From Paracoccus aestuariivivens (GTDB lineage: Bacteria; Pseudomonadota; Alphaproteobacteria; Rhodobacterales; Rhodobacteraceae), in NCBI RefSeq assembly GCF_009711225.1, contig NZ_WMIE01000010.1, positions 33,439-97,438 of the forward strand: a DNA stretch of 64,000 bases. Reading direction: 5' to 3'. Below are positions 27,832 through 36,256 of this stretch, in pieces. The notes under the pieces were generated by a model. That model did no database searches and had not been told where the DNA came from. It saw nothing but the letters and a program-made list of their open reading frames with translations. Each line of letters starts with the position of its first letter. The stretch's first letter is position 1. Position numbers and translations under genes: made by a program.

Positions 27832-29307
27832 TCAGAGAACGGTCAGTGCCTTGCGCCGCAGCTTGCCGAAGCCGTCGCGTGGCAGGGCTTCGACAAAACG
27901 CCACTCCTTCGGAATCTCCTCGGGACTAAGGTGCTGGCGAGCGAAGGCGACCAGTTCGGTCTCGGCCAGACTTGTCCCGTCGCGGGGAACCACCGCTGCC
28001 GTGACCCGTTGGCCCCACTCGCGGTCATCGACGCCAAATACTGCCACATCCGTCAGTTGCGGGTGACGCAGTAAGGACGCCTCGATGGCTTCGGGGTGCA
28101 ATTTGACGCCACCGCTGTTGATCACGTCATCGCAGCGCCCCGCCAGATACAGGTAGCCGTCCGCATCCAGCCAGCCGAAGTCCCCGATGCTTTGATAGCC
28201 GTCGGCATCGCGTCTCGGGGTCGGAGCATCGGGGCCGGTGTAATCGCTACGGCCCTGTGGATCGTCCGGACGCATGAAGATCTCGCCAGGGGTGCCTGTG
28301 GGCAGCAAACGGCCCTCGGGCGAGTAGATCCGGATATCTGTTTCGAAGCCTTGCCCGACCGTGCCTCGACGCTGCAACCATTCCGCGCCGCCGATGACCG
28401 TCTGGCCGGTATTCTCGCCCGAGCCATACATTTCCGAAACGCGGTCCGGCCCGACGCGGTCGATCCATGCCTGCTTGAGCCAAGCGGGACAGGGCGCGCC
28501 GGTATGGTAAAGCATGTGCAGGCTGGACATTGCCGCAGGTTTTTGTGTGTCCGTGTCCAGCATCCGCACCATCATCGTCGGAACCAGCATGACAAAGCCG
28601 ACGCCATATTCATCAATGGCCCGCAAGGCGCGGTCAGCGTCGAATTTCTCCATCAGGACCAGCGTATTGCCCTCGAACAACCCGTTCTGCGCCCAGGTGA
28701 ACGGGGCGTTGTGCGACATTGCCCCGCAGACCAGTTGCACCTGATCGGCGCGAAAGCCCAAAGCGGGGGCAATGTTTCCCCAGCTTCTCCCCGGTACCCG
28801 CATGAACGGGCGGCTGTCGCACATCAGCTTGGGCAAGCCGGTCGAGCCTCCGGACATGACGATCTTGCCGGGACACGGGATCAGGTCAGGCAGCAATGCA
28901 GCGTCCCCAACCTGACCCTGCTCTATCAGCCGTTGCAGAGATATATCCCCGATATCGTCATGTTGCCCGACGATCAACCGCGCCCCGCTGCGTGATTTCA
29001 GCGATGCGGCGGCTTGGAGGGTGATCGCGGGGTCCAAGACCAGCGTCGTCGCCCCAAGTCGCCAGATTGCCAATGCAAGGGCCAGATGCTCGACGACATT
29101 GCCAAGGGCAAAGCCCACGACCTCGCCTTGTCCGACGCGATGCGCTGACAGGGCGTGGGCAAGGGATTCGACCAGACCGTCCAGCTCGGCCCATGATACC
29201 GACCGTTCGGACCCGTCGCGGGCGAGGAAGCGGACGGCTTCGGCCGCGCCGCGCTTGGCGGCGAGGTCACGTAGACGCGCAGAGTAGCTGATCTGGTCGG
29301 CGGTCAT
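27832..29307 (-). CDS. Class I adenylate-forming enzyme, probable acyl-CoA ligase
   Basis: The protein is 491 residues. The AMP-binding P-loop KIVMSGGSTGLPKLM lies near residue 150, the YGSGENTGQT motif near 285, and the C-terminal GRCDDVINSGGVKLHPEAIE with a final Lys in DGFGKLRRKAL near the end. All catalytic parts of an acyl-CoA synthetase are present. AAGGAG lies 8 bases before the ATG at 29307, settling the start. It is the last gene of the dapA-like/TRAP/DUF3830 operon and would activate the imported acid or a breakdown product as a CoA thioester. Confidence 0.88.
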   Translation of the reverse strand: MTADQISYSARLRDLAAKRGAAEAVRFLARDGSERSVSWAELDGLVESLAHALSAHRVGQGEVVGFALGNVVEHLALALAIWRLGATTLVLDPAITLQAAASLKSRSGARLIVGQHDDIGDISLQRLIEQGQVGDAALLPDLIPCPGKIVMSGGSTGLPKLMCDSRPFMRVPGRSWGNIAPALGFRADQVQLVCGAMSHNAPFTWAQNGLFEGNTLVLMEKFDADRALRAIDEYGVGFVMLVPTMMVRMLDTDTQKPAAMSSLHMLYHTGAPCPAWLKQAWIDRVGPDRVSEMYGSGENTGQTVIGGAEWLQRRGTVGQGFETDIRIYSPEGRLLPTGTPGEIFMRPDDPQGRSDYTGPDAPTPRRDADGYQSIGDFGWLDADGYLYLAGRCDDVINSGGVKLHPEAIEASLLRHPQLTDVAVFGVDDREWGQRVTAAVVPRDGTSLAETELVAFARQHLSPEEIPKEWRFVEALPRDGFGKLRRKALTVL

Positions 29308-29323
29308 CGAGGGCTCCTTGGGA

Positions 29324-29734
29324 TCAGATTTCTTCGATCCGGATTTCTTGCGCACCTTCCCAAAGCACCTTGGGTCCGATGGCTGCAAGCTTGTCGAGGT
29401 TCGAGGTCAGCGTCATGAAGTGGTTGCCCGCCAATTGACCAAGTTTTGACGCGAAATGCACGCCGCCATAGGCCAGCAGGATCTCGGTTTCGCTGATGCC
29501 GCCGGGATAAAGGATGAAATGACCGGGGGCCGGATAGCTGGTGTGGTTTTCGTAGCCCAAGCCGAAATCCTCGTCGCCAAGGGGTACCCAGACGCCCTCG
29601 CCGCTCCAGCGGACATGGACCACCTTGCTGGTATAGGGCAGTTGCTTGCGGAAGGCGGCGACGGTTTTCGGAGCTGCGTCTTCGAACTTCGCGTCGAACT
29701 CGATACCCGCGATGGTAACTTTCAGATTGGCCAT
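29324..29734 (-). CDS. DUF3830 family protein (cyclophilin-like fold)
   Basis: The protein is 136 residues with no signal peptide or membrane segment. PYTSKVVHVRWSGEGVWVPLGD (about 33-54) and the PAPGHFILYPGGISETEILLAYG stretch (about 68-90) are the family hallmarks. The family has no known reaction but is often found beside TRAP transporters and hydantoinase-like amidohydrolases, as here. It lies 9 bases after dctM and 16 bases before the CoA ligase. A role in processing or sensing the imported compound is only inference. Confidence 0.82.
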   Translation of the reverse strand: MANLKVTIAGIEFDAKFEDAAPKTVAAFRKQLPYTSKVVHVRWSGEGVWVPLGDEDFGLGYENHTSYPAPGHFILYPGGISETEILLAYGGVHFASKLGQLAGNHFMTLTSNLDKLAAIGPKVLWEGAQEIRIEEI

Positions 29735-29743
29735 GATTTTTCC

Positions 29744-31030
29744 TTATTCGATTAGACCGAACATGCGCGGCAGGAACAGCGACACGTCCGAGATGTAGGT
29801 GACGGCGAGAAGTACGATGAACATTGCAAGCAGCGGCATCCCCAGCCTGCGGGTGACCTGCATCACTGTGCGGCCCGCCACGCTGGAGGCCACGAACAAC
29901 GACACCCCGTAGGGCGGCGTCACCGTGCCGATGGCGAAGTTCATGATCACGACCAGCGAGAAGTGGATCGGATCAATCCCAAGCTGATTGGCAATCGGGG
30001 CGAGGACAGGGACAAGGATCAGGATTGCGGCAATGGTCTCCATGAACATGCCGACGAATAGCAGAAGCACGTTCACGATCAGCAGGAACACCACCGGACT
30101 GCTGGAAACCGAGATCAGCCATTCCCCCAGCATTTGCGGCACCTGAGCGTTGGCGATCAGCCATGAGAACACGCTGGCCGTGCCGATGATCAGCATTACG
30201 GCTGCCGAAAGCGAGACCGTCCGCAGGATCAGGGCCGGCAATTGTCTGGGCGTAAGTTCGCGGTAGACGAAGACGCCGATCAGTAGCCCGTAGAACGCCG
30301 AGACGGCGGCGGCTTCCGTGGGGGTGAAGGCTCCGCCAAGAATGCCGCCAAGGATCAGAACCGGCATGCCTGCGGCGGGCAGGGCTGCCCAACCGGTGCG
30401 GATCAGACGCGACACGGTGAACGGCTCGGTTTCGCGGTAGGTCTCGCCGCCCTTGCGGGCAAAGACATAGGCGCAGACCATCAGCAGGAAAATACACAGA
30501 AATCCCGGTACGATCCCCGCGACGAACAACGCGCCGATGGAAACATTCGAGACGACCGCAAGAATGACCATAGTCAGGCTGGGCGGAATGACTTGCGCCA
30601 GCGAGCCCGCACAGGCGATCAATGCCGCCCCGAAATCGACATCATAGCCACGGCGGCGCAATTGCGGTTGCATAATCGCCGAGATCGCTGCCGTATCCGC
30701 CGAACCAGAGCCGGAAATCGCCGCCAGACCGGCTGCGGCTACGCAGGACACCTGATATAGGCTGCCGACGATCCAACCGATCAGCGCCGAGGCAAAAGCC
30801 ACGATCCGCCGCGAAATACCACCGGCATCCATAATGACGCCCGCGAAAACGAAGAACGGGATCGCCATCAGTGTAAAGGTGTTCAGTCCAGCGAAAACGC
30901 GTTGACTGACGATTGTGACCGGTACGTCGGTCGTCGTGACCAGCGCCAGAACCGCCGAGGCGCCCAGAACGAACACGACCGGCACGCCCATGGCCAACAG
31001 GGCGATGAATGCAACTGCAATGACCAGCAT
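29744..31030 (-). CDS. TRAP transporter large permease (DctM family), system 2
   Basis: The protein is 428 residues with about 12 membrane helices. It has MAIPFFVFAGVIMDAGGISRRIVAFA, the substrate-channel motif AAISGSGSADTAAISAIMQP and the C-terminal FAIGTVTPPYGVSLFV. The start overlaps the dctQ stop (TGATG). It is closely related to the DctM encoded at 38708-39988, more than to the one at 26458-27756. Confidence 0.93.
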   Translation of the reverse strand: MLVIAVAFIALLAMGVPVVFVLGASAVLALVTTTDVPVTIVSQRVFAGLNTFTLMAIPFFVFAGVIMDAGGISRRIVAFASALIGWIVGSLYQVSCVAAAGLAAISGSGSADTAAISAIMQPQLRRRGYDVDFGAALIACAGSLAQVIPPSLTMVILAVVSNVSIGALFVAGIVPGFLCIFLLMVCAYVFARKGGETYRETEPFTVSRLIRTGWAALPAAGMPVLILGGILGGAFTPTEAAAVSAFYGLLIGVFVYRELTPRQLPALILRTVSLSAAVMLIIGTASVFSWLIANAQVPQMLGEWLISVSSSPVVFLLIVNVLLLFVGMFMETIAAILILVPVLAPIANQLGIDPIHFSLVVIMNFAIGTVTPPYGVSLFVASSVAGRTVMQVTRRLGMPLLAMFIVLLAVTYISDVSLFLPRMFGLIE

Positions 31031-31545
31031 CAGATGGCCTCCTCGTCTGTTTCGGCCTGTGGCGGAGGAAAGGGATCGTCCCAGCGCTGGATCACCGACA
31101 GGATCAGTTCAAGAACCATGTAGGCCGCGCCGATCGGCAGGCAGGCATACATATATTTCATCGGCATCCGTAGGGACGGCGAGGTCTGGAATTCGCCCAG
31201 CTTGAGCAGCGGCAGGCTACCCCAAGCCAGAACCGCAAGGAACGTCCCCGAAACCAGCGCGATCCCGATCAGTGCGACGCGGGCGGCCGGCAAGGACAGT
31301 TTTGCGGGCAGGATGTCGATGGCGACATGCTGGCCACGCGACAGCGCGACGCCCGCACCCAGCAGCACCAGCCAGATCTGGCAGAAGGTCGCGATCTCGG
31401 CGGCCTGAGCGATCGAGAAGTTCAGAAAATAGCGGCCTGCCACCTGCACCAATACTGCCGCCAGCATCACCGAGAACAGCAAGACAACGAGGGCCGAGAC
31501 AATGGTGCGCAGCACAAGACAGACGCGCTCAATCGCGGAAATCAT
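31030..31545 (-). CDS. TRAP transporter small permease (DctQ family), system 2
   Basis: The protein is 171 residues with four membrane helices. The conserved segment EIATFCQIWLVLLGAGVALSRGQHVAIDIL (about 45-74) is typical of DctQ. The gene is coupled to dctM by one base. A hairpin separates it from the binding-protein gene upstream. Confidence 0.9.
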   Translation of the reverse strand: MISAIERVCLVLRTIVSALVVLLFSVMLAAVLVQVAGRYFLNFSIAQAAEIATFCQIWLVLLGAGVALSRGQHVAIDILPAKLSLPAARVALIGIALVSGTFLAVLAWGSLPLLKLGEFQTSPSLRMPMKYMYACLPIGAAYMVLELILSVIQRWDDPFPPPQAETDEEAI

Positions 31546-31562
31546 GGGAAGCTCGCTTTCAT

Positions 31563-31588
31563 GGCCCGGCAGCTTGCGCGACCGGGCC
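31563..31588 (-). other. Intercistronic hairpin after the system-2 binding-protein gene
   Basis: GGCCCGG and CCGGGCC form a 7-base stem with a 12-base loop, between dctP (stop 31603) and dctQ (start 31545). Such a stem can protect the upstream binding-protein mRNA end, giving more binding protein than permease. Confidence 0.4.
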
Positions 31589-31602
31589 GATATCCGTGTG
31601 GG

Positions 31603-32577
31603 TTATTGAACCTTGCCGATCAGTTCGAAAAGCTGCTTCTGGGCATCGGACTGGACGTAGTTCTGCTTGATGCCCTCGGCGGCTTCGCGGAACGGTTTGT
31701 CATCGGGATGGCTGATGGTGACCCCTGCTGCTTCGATATCGGCGACACGGGCGGCATCGCTATCGCGGTAGGCTGCGCGCTGGAAGCGGCCGGCCTCGAG
31801 ACCGGCGGCATCTACTGCGGCTTTCACGTCATCGGGTAGTTTCTGATAGGCTGCCTCACCCATGATGACCGGAGCAACCAGCTCCAGCCAACCGATCATG
31901 GTCCAGTCGGGAGCGACCTCGTAGAATTTCTGGGCGTAGAAGTTGGTATTCGCGGCTTCGGCCCCGTCGACGACGCCAGTTTCAAGCGCGCCGTAAAGTT
32001 CGGTATAGGCCATCGGCGTCGGGTTCGCGCCGAACGCCTTGAACGTATCGACATGCGCAGGGTTCTGCATGGTGCGGATCTTGAGACCATCCAGATCGGA
32101 CATTTGCGCGATCGGTTTCTTGGTCATGATGTGGCGCGTTCCGGCCGAAAAGAACGTGACAAGGTGGAAGCCCTTGTCCTTCAGGATGTCCTGCACCTCG
32201 GCGACGACGGCAGGATCTTCCAGCGCGCGGTCCATTTGTTGCGCGTCCTTGAACAGGAAGGGAAGGCTGAACACCGACAGGTCGGGTGCGAAGTTGGCCA
32301 GCGTTTCATTGGCGGTCACTGCCAGATCGACCGTGCCGATTTGCGTGCCTTGAATGCTTTCCATCTCGTCGCCCAAGGTGGCGTTGTCAAAGACCTGTAT
32401 CGTGGCCTTGCCGCCGCTTTTCTCTTTCAGCAGTTCGTCCATCTTGCGCATGCCGACGCCGTAAGGCTCGTCCGCATTGGCGTTATGGCTGGCTTTGAAG
32501 GTGATCTCCTGCGCAAAGGCGGGCGACAGCGGGGTTGCTGCAAGTGCAAGGCACAAAGCTAGGTTTGTCAGTTTCAT
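31603..32577 (-). CDS. TRAP transporter substrate-binding protein (DctP family), system 2
   Basis: The protein is 324 residues with a signal peptide ending near AFA-QE (residue about 23). The ligand-site block AGTRHIMTKKPIAQMSDLDGLKIRTMQNP (about 145-173) has the binding Arg. The region ANPTPMAYTELYGALETGVVDGAEAA is nearly the same as in the system-3 protein at 37717-38682, so the two probably bind similar acids. It lies between the dapA-like gene and dctQM. Confidence 0.92.
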   Translation of the reverse strand: MKLTNLALCLALAATPLSPAFAQEITFKASHNANADEPYGVGMRKMDELLKEKSGGKATIQVFDNATLGDEMESIQGTQIGTVDLAVTANETLANFAPDLSVFSLPFLFKDAQQMDRALEDPAVVAEVQDILKDKGFHLVTFFSAGTRHIMTKKPIAQMSDLDGLKIRTMQNPAHVDTFKAFGANPTPMAYTELYGALETGVVDGAEAANTNFYAQKFYEVAPDWTMIGWLELVAPVIMGEAAYQKLPDDVKAAVDAAGLEAGRFQRAAYRDSDAARVADIEAAGVTISHPDDKPFREAAEGIKQNYVQSDAQKQLFELIGKVQ

Positions 32578-32607
32578 GGTCGTCTTCCCTGTTGGTTGTT
32601 TTCTTGT

Positions 32608-33483
32608 TCAGTTCAGAAGCTTCAGATCGCCCAGAATGGCGCGAAGCCGGGTCTCGGCCGCTGCGGGCAGGGGCAGGCGTGGCGGGCGTGGATCGCCCAT
32701 AGGGCGACCGATCATGCGCATCGCTGCCTTTGTCGCCGAAACATAAAGATCGCCCGCCAACGCGTTGATCAGGGGCAGGCTTTCGACATATAGTGCGCGG
32801 CCTTTGTCCGGATCGCCGTCAACTGTTTCGGAAAAGGTCCGCGCCGACAGTGCGGGCGCGATGTTCGACATGACCGAGCTGTAACCCTCGGCGCCGGCCA
32901 GATAGCTTTCCCACGGATAGTAGCCGGCAAAAACCGTCATCCGGCCCTGACACAGATCCAGCAGTTCGGTCACGCGATGGACGTTTTTCGAGGTGTCCTT
33001 GATGTAGCTGATATTGTCGACTTCGCTGAGTTTCGCGACCGTCGCCGCCGACAGATCGACATTGGCGGTGAAGGGGTTGTTGTACAGCATCACCGGGATC
33101 GAGATCGCCTCGGCGACCTTGGTGAAATGGCTGATCAACTCAGGCTCGGTCGGTGAGGAATAATAGGGCGGGACCAGCATCACACCGTCTGCGCCCAAAG
33201 CTTCGGCCTCTCGGCTGAGCGAGACAGCCTCATCGGTCCATTCGGCAGCCGTTCCGATCAGCACCGGCACACGTCCCGCGGTCTGGTCGATGACGGCTTC
33301 CGCGACAGCGGTCCGCTCGTCCCGCGTCAGGGACAGGAACTCTCCGGTGCTGCCCAGCGGGATCAGCCCGTGCACACCCTCGTCAATCTGCCAATCCACA
33401 TAGCTGCGAAGCGCCGCCAGATCGACCTGACCCTGATCGTCAAAGGGCGTCACGCAGACGGTATAGCTGCCGCGAAATTTCAT
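32608..33483 (-). CDS. Dihydrodipicolinate synthase/N-acetylneuraminate lyase family protein
   Basis: The protein is 291 residues, a class I aldolase barrel. All expected residues are there: GSTGEFLSL (about 45-53), the Tyr of MLYNNP near residue 135 and the Schiff-base Lys of YIKDTSKN near residue 164. Such enzymes make or cleave 2-keto acids with pyruvate. The ATG at 33483 has GGAAGG upstream; the longer frame has no support. It heads the minus-strand operon with TRAP system 2, DUF3830 and CoA ligase, so it is likely a catabolic aldolase or hydro-lyase, not lysine biosynthesis. Confidence 0.88.
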   Translation of the reverse strand: MKFRGSYTVCVTPFDDQGQVDLAALRSYVDWQIDEGVHGLIPLGSTGEFLSLTRDERTAVAEAVIDQTAGRVPVLIGTAAEWTDEAVSLSREAEALGADGVMLVPPYYSSPTEPELISHFTKVAEAISIPVMLYNNPFTANVDLSAATVAKLSEVDNISYIKDTSKNVHRVTELLDLCQGRMTVFAGYYPWESYLAGAEGYSSVMSNIAPALSARTFSETVDGDPDKGRALYVESLPLINALAGDLYVSATKAAMRMIGRPMGDPRPPRLPLPAAAETRLRAILGDLKLLN

Positions 33484-33531
33484 CCTGTTACCTTCCGGTC
33501 GCAATATATCCAAAATGGTTGATTTGAGATT

Positions 33532-33542
33532 TGATATGATCA
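33532..33542. promoter_or_regulatory. Candidate GntR operator in the divergent dapA-like/tautomerase region
   Basis: TGAT-ATG-ATCA is a small perfect inverted repeat in the 125-base gap between the two divergent catabolic operons, 49 bases upstream of the dapA-like start. The GntR regulator at 35594 is the likely binder; the site is short and so tentative. Confidence 0.35.
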
Positions 33543-33608
33543 GATAATGTGTCAACTGAAACCTGATAGATCGCATCCGCGCATTCAGCCCATAAGGAAG
33601 AACGTCAT

Positions 33609-33974
33609 ATGCCCTTCATCGAAATAACCGACTCTGGTCCGGCCCAGGAAATACGGGAAATTGCCACCCGGACCATGACCGATAGTCTGTGTCAGTCCTT
33701 TGCGATCAAGCCCGAAATCGTCACCTGCTATTATAATTCGGCCCCCGACTATTCCTACGGACATGCCGGAAAACACGGCAAATACGCCGATACTTTCCGC
33801 ATTTTCATAAAAGTGCATGCCTTTGAGAGATCCGCCTCTGCCAAGGGACAGGCGGCGCGGTTAATGACCCAGGCTGTGGCTGAGGCTTATGGCATCGAGC
33901 CCAAGAACATCATCATCTACTTCATGGACCGCGCCCCGCAGGATGCCTTTCATGCCGGGATTCCGTCGGCCTGA
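33609..33974 (+). CDS. Small tautomerase-superfamily-like protein
   Basis: The protein is 121 residues. It starts MPFIEI, so after removal of Met it would expose Pro-1, the catalytic base of the 4-oxalocrotonate tautomerase superfamily. The layout suggests two beta-alpha-beta units: one from MPFIEI through REIATRTMTDSLCQSFAIKPEIV, the second from ADTFRIFIKVHA through ARLMTQAVAEAYGIEPKNIIIYF. The length fits fused forms such as malonate semialdehyde decarboxylase or MIF. It starts the plus-strand operon tautomerase-ACAD-MaoC-GntR and may isomerise an enol or unsaturated keto acid. The call rests on fold pattern and not on close identity. Confidence 0.65.
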   Translation: MPFIEITDSGPAQEIREIATRTMTDSLCQSFAIKPEIVTCYYNSAPDYSYGHAGKHGKYADTFRIFIKVHAFERSASAKGQAARLMTQAVAEAYGIEPKNIIIYFMDRAPQDAFHAGIPSA

Positions 33975-34006
33975 GTAGCCGGTCAAGCAAGATCAATAAT
34001 CGGATA

Positions 34007-35161
34007 ATGGAGATAACATTGGATCAAATCATAACGGATGAGCAGCGCATGGTGCGCGACACCGCCCGCAAGCTCAGCGACGAGGTGATCGCACCCGTAG
34101 CCGCCCGAATCGACCATGATGACGTCTTCCCGCGCGACATCTATCTGGCCATGGCCGAATTGGGGCTGTTCGGGGTTGCCCTGCCCGAGGATGCTGGCGG
34201 CGCGGGCATGGATGCCGTGACCGCCTGCATCGTGATGGAGGAAATCGCGCGTGGTTCGGGCGCGGTCGGCAACGCCTTCGCCATTCCGGTCGAAGCAGCG
34301 CTGTTTCTGAACCATCACGGCTCCGAGCAGCATAAAAAGCTGATTCCCGGCATCCTTGATGGCAGCGTGATTTCGGCGACCGCAGTGACCGAACCCGATC
34401 ATGGCTCGGATGTCGCCAGTATGAGAACGATTGCCCGACGCGAGGGTGATGAGTTTGTCATCACCGGATCAAAGGCATGGGTCACGTTCGGACAGGTCGC
34501 CGATGTGATCATGGTTTTTGCCAAGACCGATCCCGATGACGGTCACAAGGGTATTTCATGCATTCTGGTCGAAACCGATCGCGCTGGCGTACATCGCGGT
34601 AAATCCGAAGAATTGTTGGGGATGCACGGTCTGGCCGAATGCATGATCGCCTTTGACAATGTCCGCGTTCCGGTCGGCAATCTGATCGGTCCGGAAAACG
34701 GCGCATTCAAGATGGCGATGGAGAATTTCAACTTCTCGCGGCTGATGATGTCGTCGATGGCGCTTGGCATGGCGCAGGCCGCGATGGAGGACGCGATTTC
34801 CTACGCACATGACCGCAAGCAATTCGGCAAACCGATCTTCGAGTTTCAGGCCATCCAGTTCATGATTGCGGATATGGCCAAGGATATCGCCGCCGCCCGC
34901 TTGCTGATCCATCACGCCGCGAAGCTTTACGATCTGGGCCAGCCCATCGCGCTTGAGGCCGCGCAGGCCAAGTTGTTCACCACCGACATGGCGCAGGTGC
35001 ATATCTCGAACGCATTGCAGATCCATGGAGGCAATGGCTACTCGCGCGAATTCCGCATCGAACGGCTTTTCCGTGACGTCCGCCTTAGCCAGATCTATGA
35101 AGGCACAAATCAGATCCAGCGCATGATCATCGCGCGGCAAGTCGGAAAGATGTACGCATGA
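34007..35161 (+). CDS. Acyl-CoA dehydrogenase
   Basis: The protein is 384 residues, standard for the family. It has the FAD/substrate blocks ISATAVTEPDHGSDVASM (about 124) and ALGMAQAAMEDAISYAHDRKQFGKPI (about 247-272), ALQIHGGNGYSREFRIERLFRD, and the catalytic Glu in YEGTNQIQRMIIAR near residue 366. It introduces a double bond next to the CoA thioester and passes electrons to ETF. The ATG at 34007 has no ribosome site; a TTG at 34019 has GGAG 6 bases upstream and may be the true start. It is coupled to the MaoC gene by ATGA. Confidence 0.9.
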   Translation: MEITLDQIITDEQRMVRDTARKLSDEVIAPVAARIDHDDVFPRDIYLAMAELGLFGVALPEDAGGAGMDAVTACIVMEEIARGSGAVGNAFAIPVEAALFLNHHGSEQHKKLIPGILDGSVISATAVTEPDHGSDVASMRTIARREGDEFVITGSKAWVTFGQVADVIMVFAKTDPDDGHKGISCILVETDRAGVHRGKSEELLGMHGLAECMIAFDNVRVPVGNLIGPENGAFKMAMENFNFSRLMMSSMALGMAQAAMEDAISYAHDRKQFGKPIFEFQAIQFMIADMAKDIAAARLLIHHAAKLYDLGQPIALEAAQAKLFTTDMAQVHISNALQIHGGNGYSREFRIERLFRDVRLSQIYEGTNQIQRMIIARQVGKMYA

Positions 35162-35592
35162 ACCTGTTTTATGAAGATGTTGAAACGGGTGCGAATTTCC
35201 GCACGGGAACGCATCGGATCACCAAGGACGATATCGTCGATTTCTGTCGCCTGACGCGCGATCACCACCCACTTCACACCGACGATGGTTATGCCCGTGA
35301 AGCTGGCTTTCCGGGTGTCATCGCGCATGGGCTTTATGGTTTGTCGCTGATGGAGGGGTTGAAGACCGAGTTGCATCTGTATGACGAAAGCTCGATCGCT
35401 TCGTTGGGATGGGACAAGGTGCGCTTTCTCAAGCCGCTGCTGGCCGGGGACGAGGTTCATGTCGAAATGGATTTCACGGCCAAGCGTGAAAGCAAGGGCC
35501 GCGGTGTGGTGACCGAAGCCATCCGCCTGATGCGCGGAACCGAGACGGTCATCGACGCCGAGCATGTTTCCCTGATCCGCAAGCGGGGTTGA
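35158..35592 (+). CDS. MaoC family dehydratase (enoyl-CoA hydratase 2 type)
   Basis: The protein is 144 residues, one hot-dog domain. FCRLTRDHHPLHTDDGYA (about 30-47) carries the Asp and His of the hydratase-2 motif, and GVIAHGLYGLSLMEGL follows. It would hydrate the enoyl-CoA made by the acyl-CoA dehydrogenase, whose stop it overlaps by 4 bases. The GntR gene starts 2 bases later. Confidence 0.88.
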   Translation: MNLFYEDVETGANFRTGTHRITKDDIVDFCRLTRDHHPLHTDDGYAREAGFPGVIAHGLYGLSLMEGLKTELHLYDESSIASLGWDKVRFLKPLLAGDEVHVEMDFTAKRESKGRGVVTEAIRLMRGTETVIDAEHVSLIRKRG

Positions 35593-35593
35593 T

Positions 35594-36256
35594 ATGGGTG
35601 AGCCGTTGGACGTTGCGGAAAACTCGGCCGATCAGGCGACCCGCCTGATCCGCGAAGCCATTCTGTCGGGGCAGATCAGCCCCGGCGAGCGCCTGAAAAC
35701 GGCCGAACTCGCGCAGCGTCTGGGATTTTCGACCATGCCGCTGCGCGAGGCGTTGCGGAAACTGGAAGGGGAAGGTCTGGTCGAGATCGAACCGAACCGC
35801 GGCGCGACCGTACGCAAGCTGGATCGGGCCTATATCTCGGACCTGTTCGAGTTGAACACCGACCTGCGGATCTGCGCCGTCAAGCGTGCCATTCCCCTGC
35901 TGACGCTGGAACGCATCCGCTCGCTAGAGGCACTGGCTCAGGAATATCGCGATCATATCGCGGGTGGGCAGGATCTTGAAGCGATCCGCGTTAATCGCGA
36001 TTTCAACGCCAAGCTGGTCGAATTTGGCGGCAACCGCGAGGCGCTTCGGGTCTTTCTGCGCGGCTGGGATATCATTTTCGCCTTCCGGCGGGGATATGGA
36101 TACGGCACCGGTCGCCGGCGCGTCATGGCCGAAGAAATGCAGCTTCTGATCGAAGCACTCCGCCGCCACGATGCAGTGGCAGCGGAGGCAATCTTGCGGA
36201 TGCAGAATGCGGCGATGATGGAGGATCTGGTCTCGCGGATCGCTCCCGAGGTCTAG
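35594..36256 (+). CDS. GntR family regulator with FCD domain
   Basis: The protein is 220 residues. The winged helix segment (about 10-75) includes GERLKTAELAQRLGFSTMPLREALRKLEGEGLVEIEPNRGATV, followed by an FCD domain. It is last in the tautomerase-ACAD-MaoC operon and overlaps the convergent hydantoinase gene by 4 bases at the 3' end. It probably controls this and the divergent TRAP/CoA-ligase operon. Confidence 0.87.
   Translation: MGEPLDVAENSADQATRLIREAILSGQISPGERLKTAELAQRLGFSTMPLREALRKLEGEGLVEIEPNRGATVRKLDRAYISDLFELNTDLRICAVKRAIPLLTLERIRSLEALAQEYRDHIAGGQDLEAIRVNRDFNAKLVEFGGNREALRVFLRGWDIIFAFRRGYGYGTGRRRVMAEEMQLLIEALRRHDAVAAEAILRMQNAAMMEDLVSRIAPEV

Noticed and set aside
32608..33483. Assignment as biosynthetic dapA
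   Set aside because: The catalytic residues fit, but the position in a TRAP/CoA-ligase operon argues for a catabolic role; no gene symbol was given.
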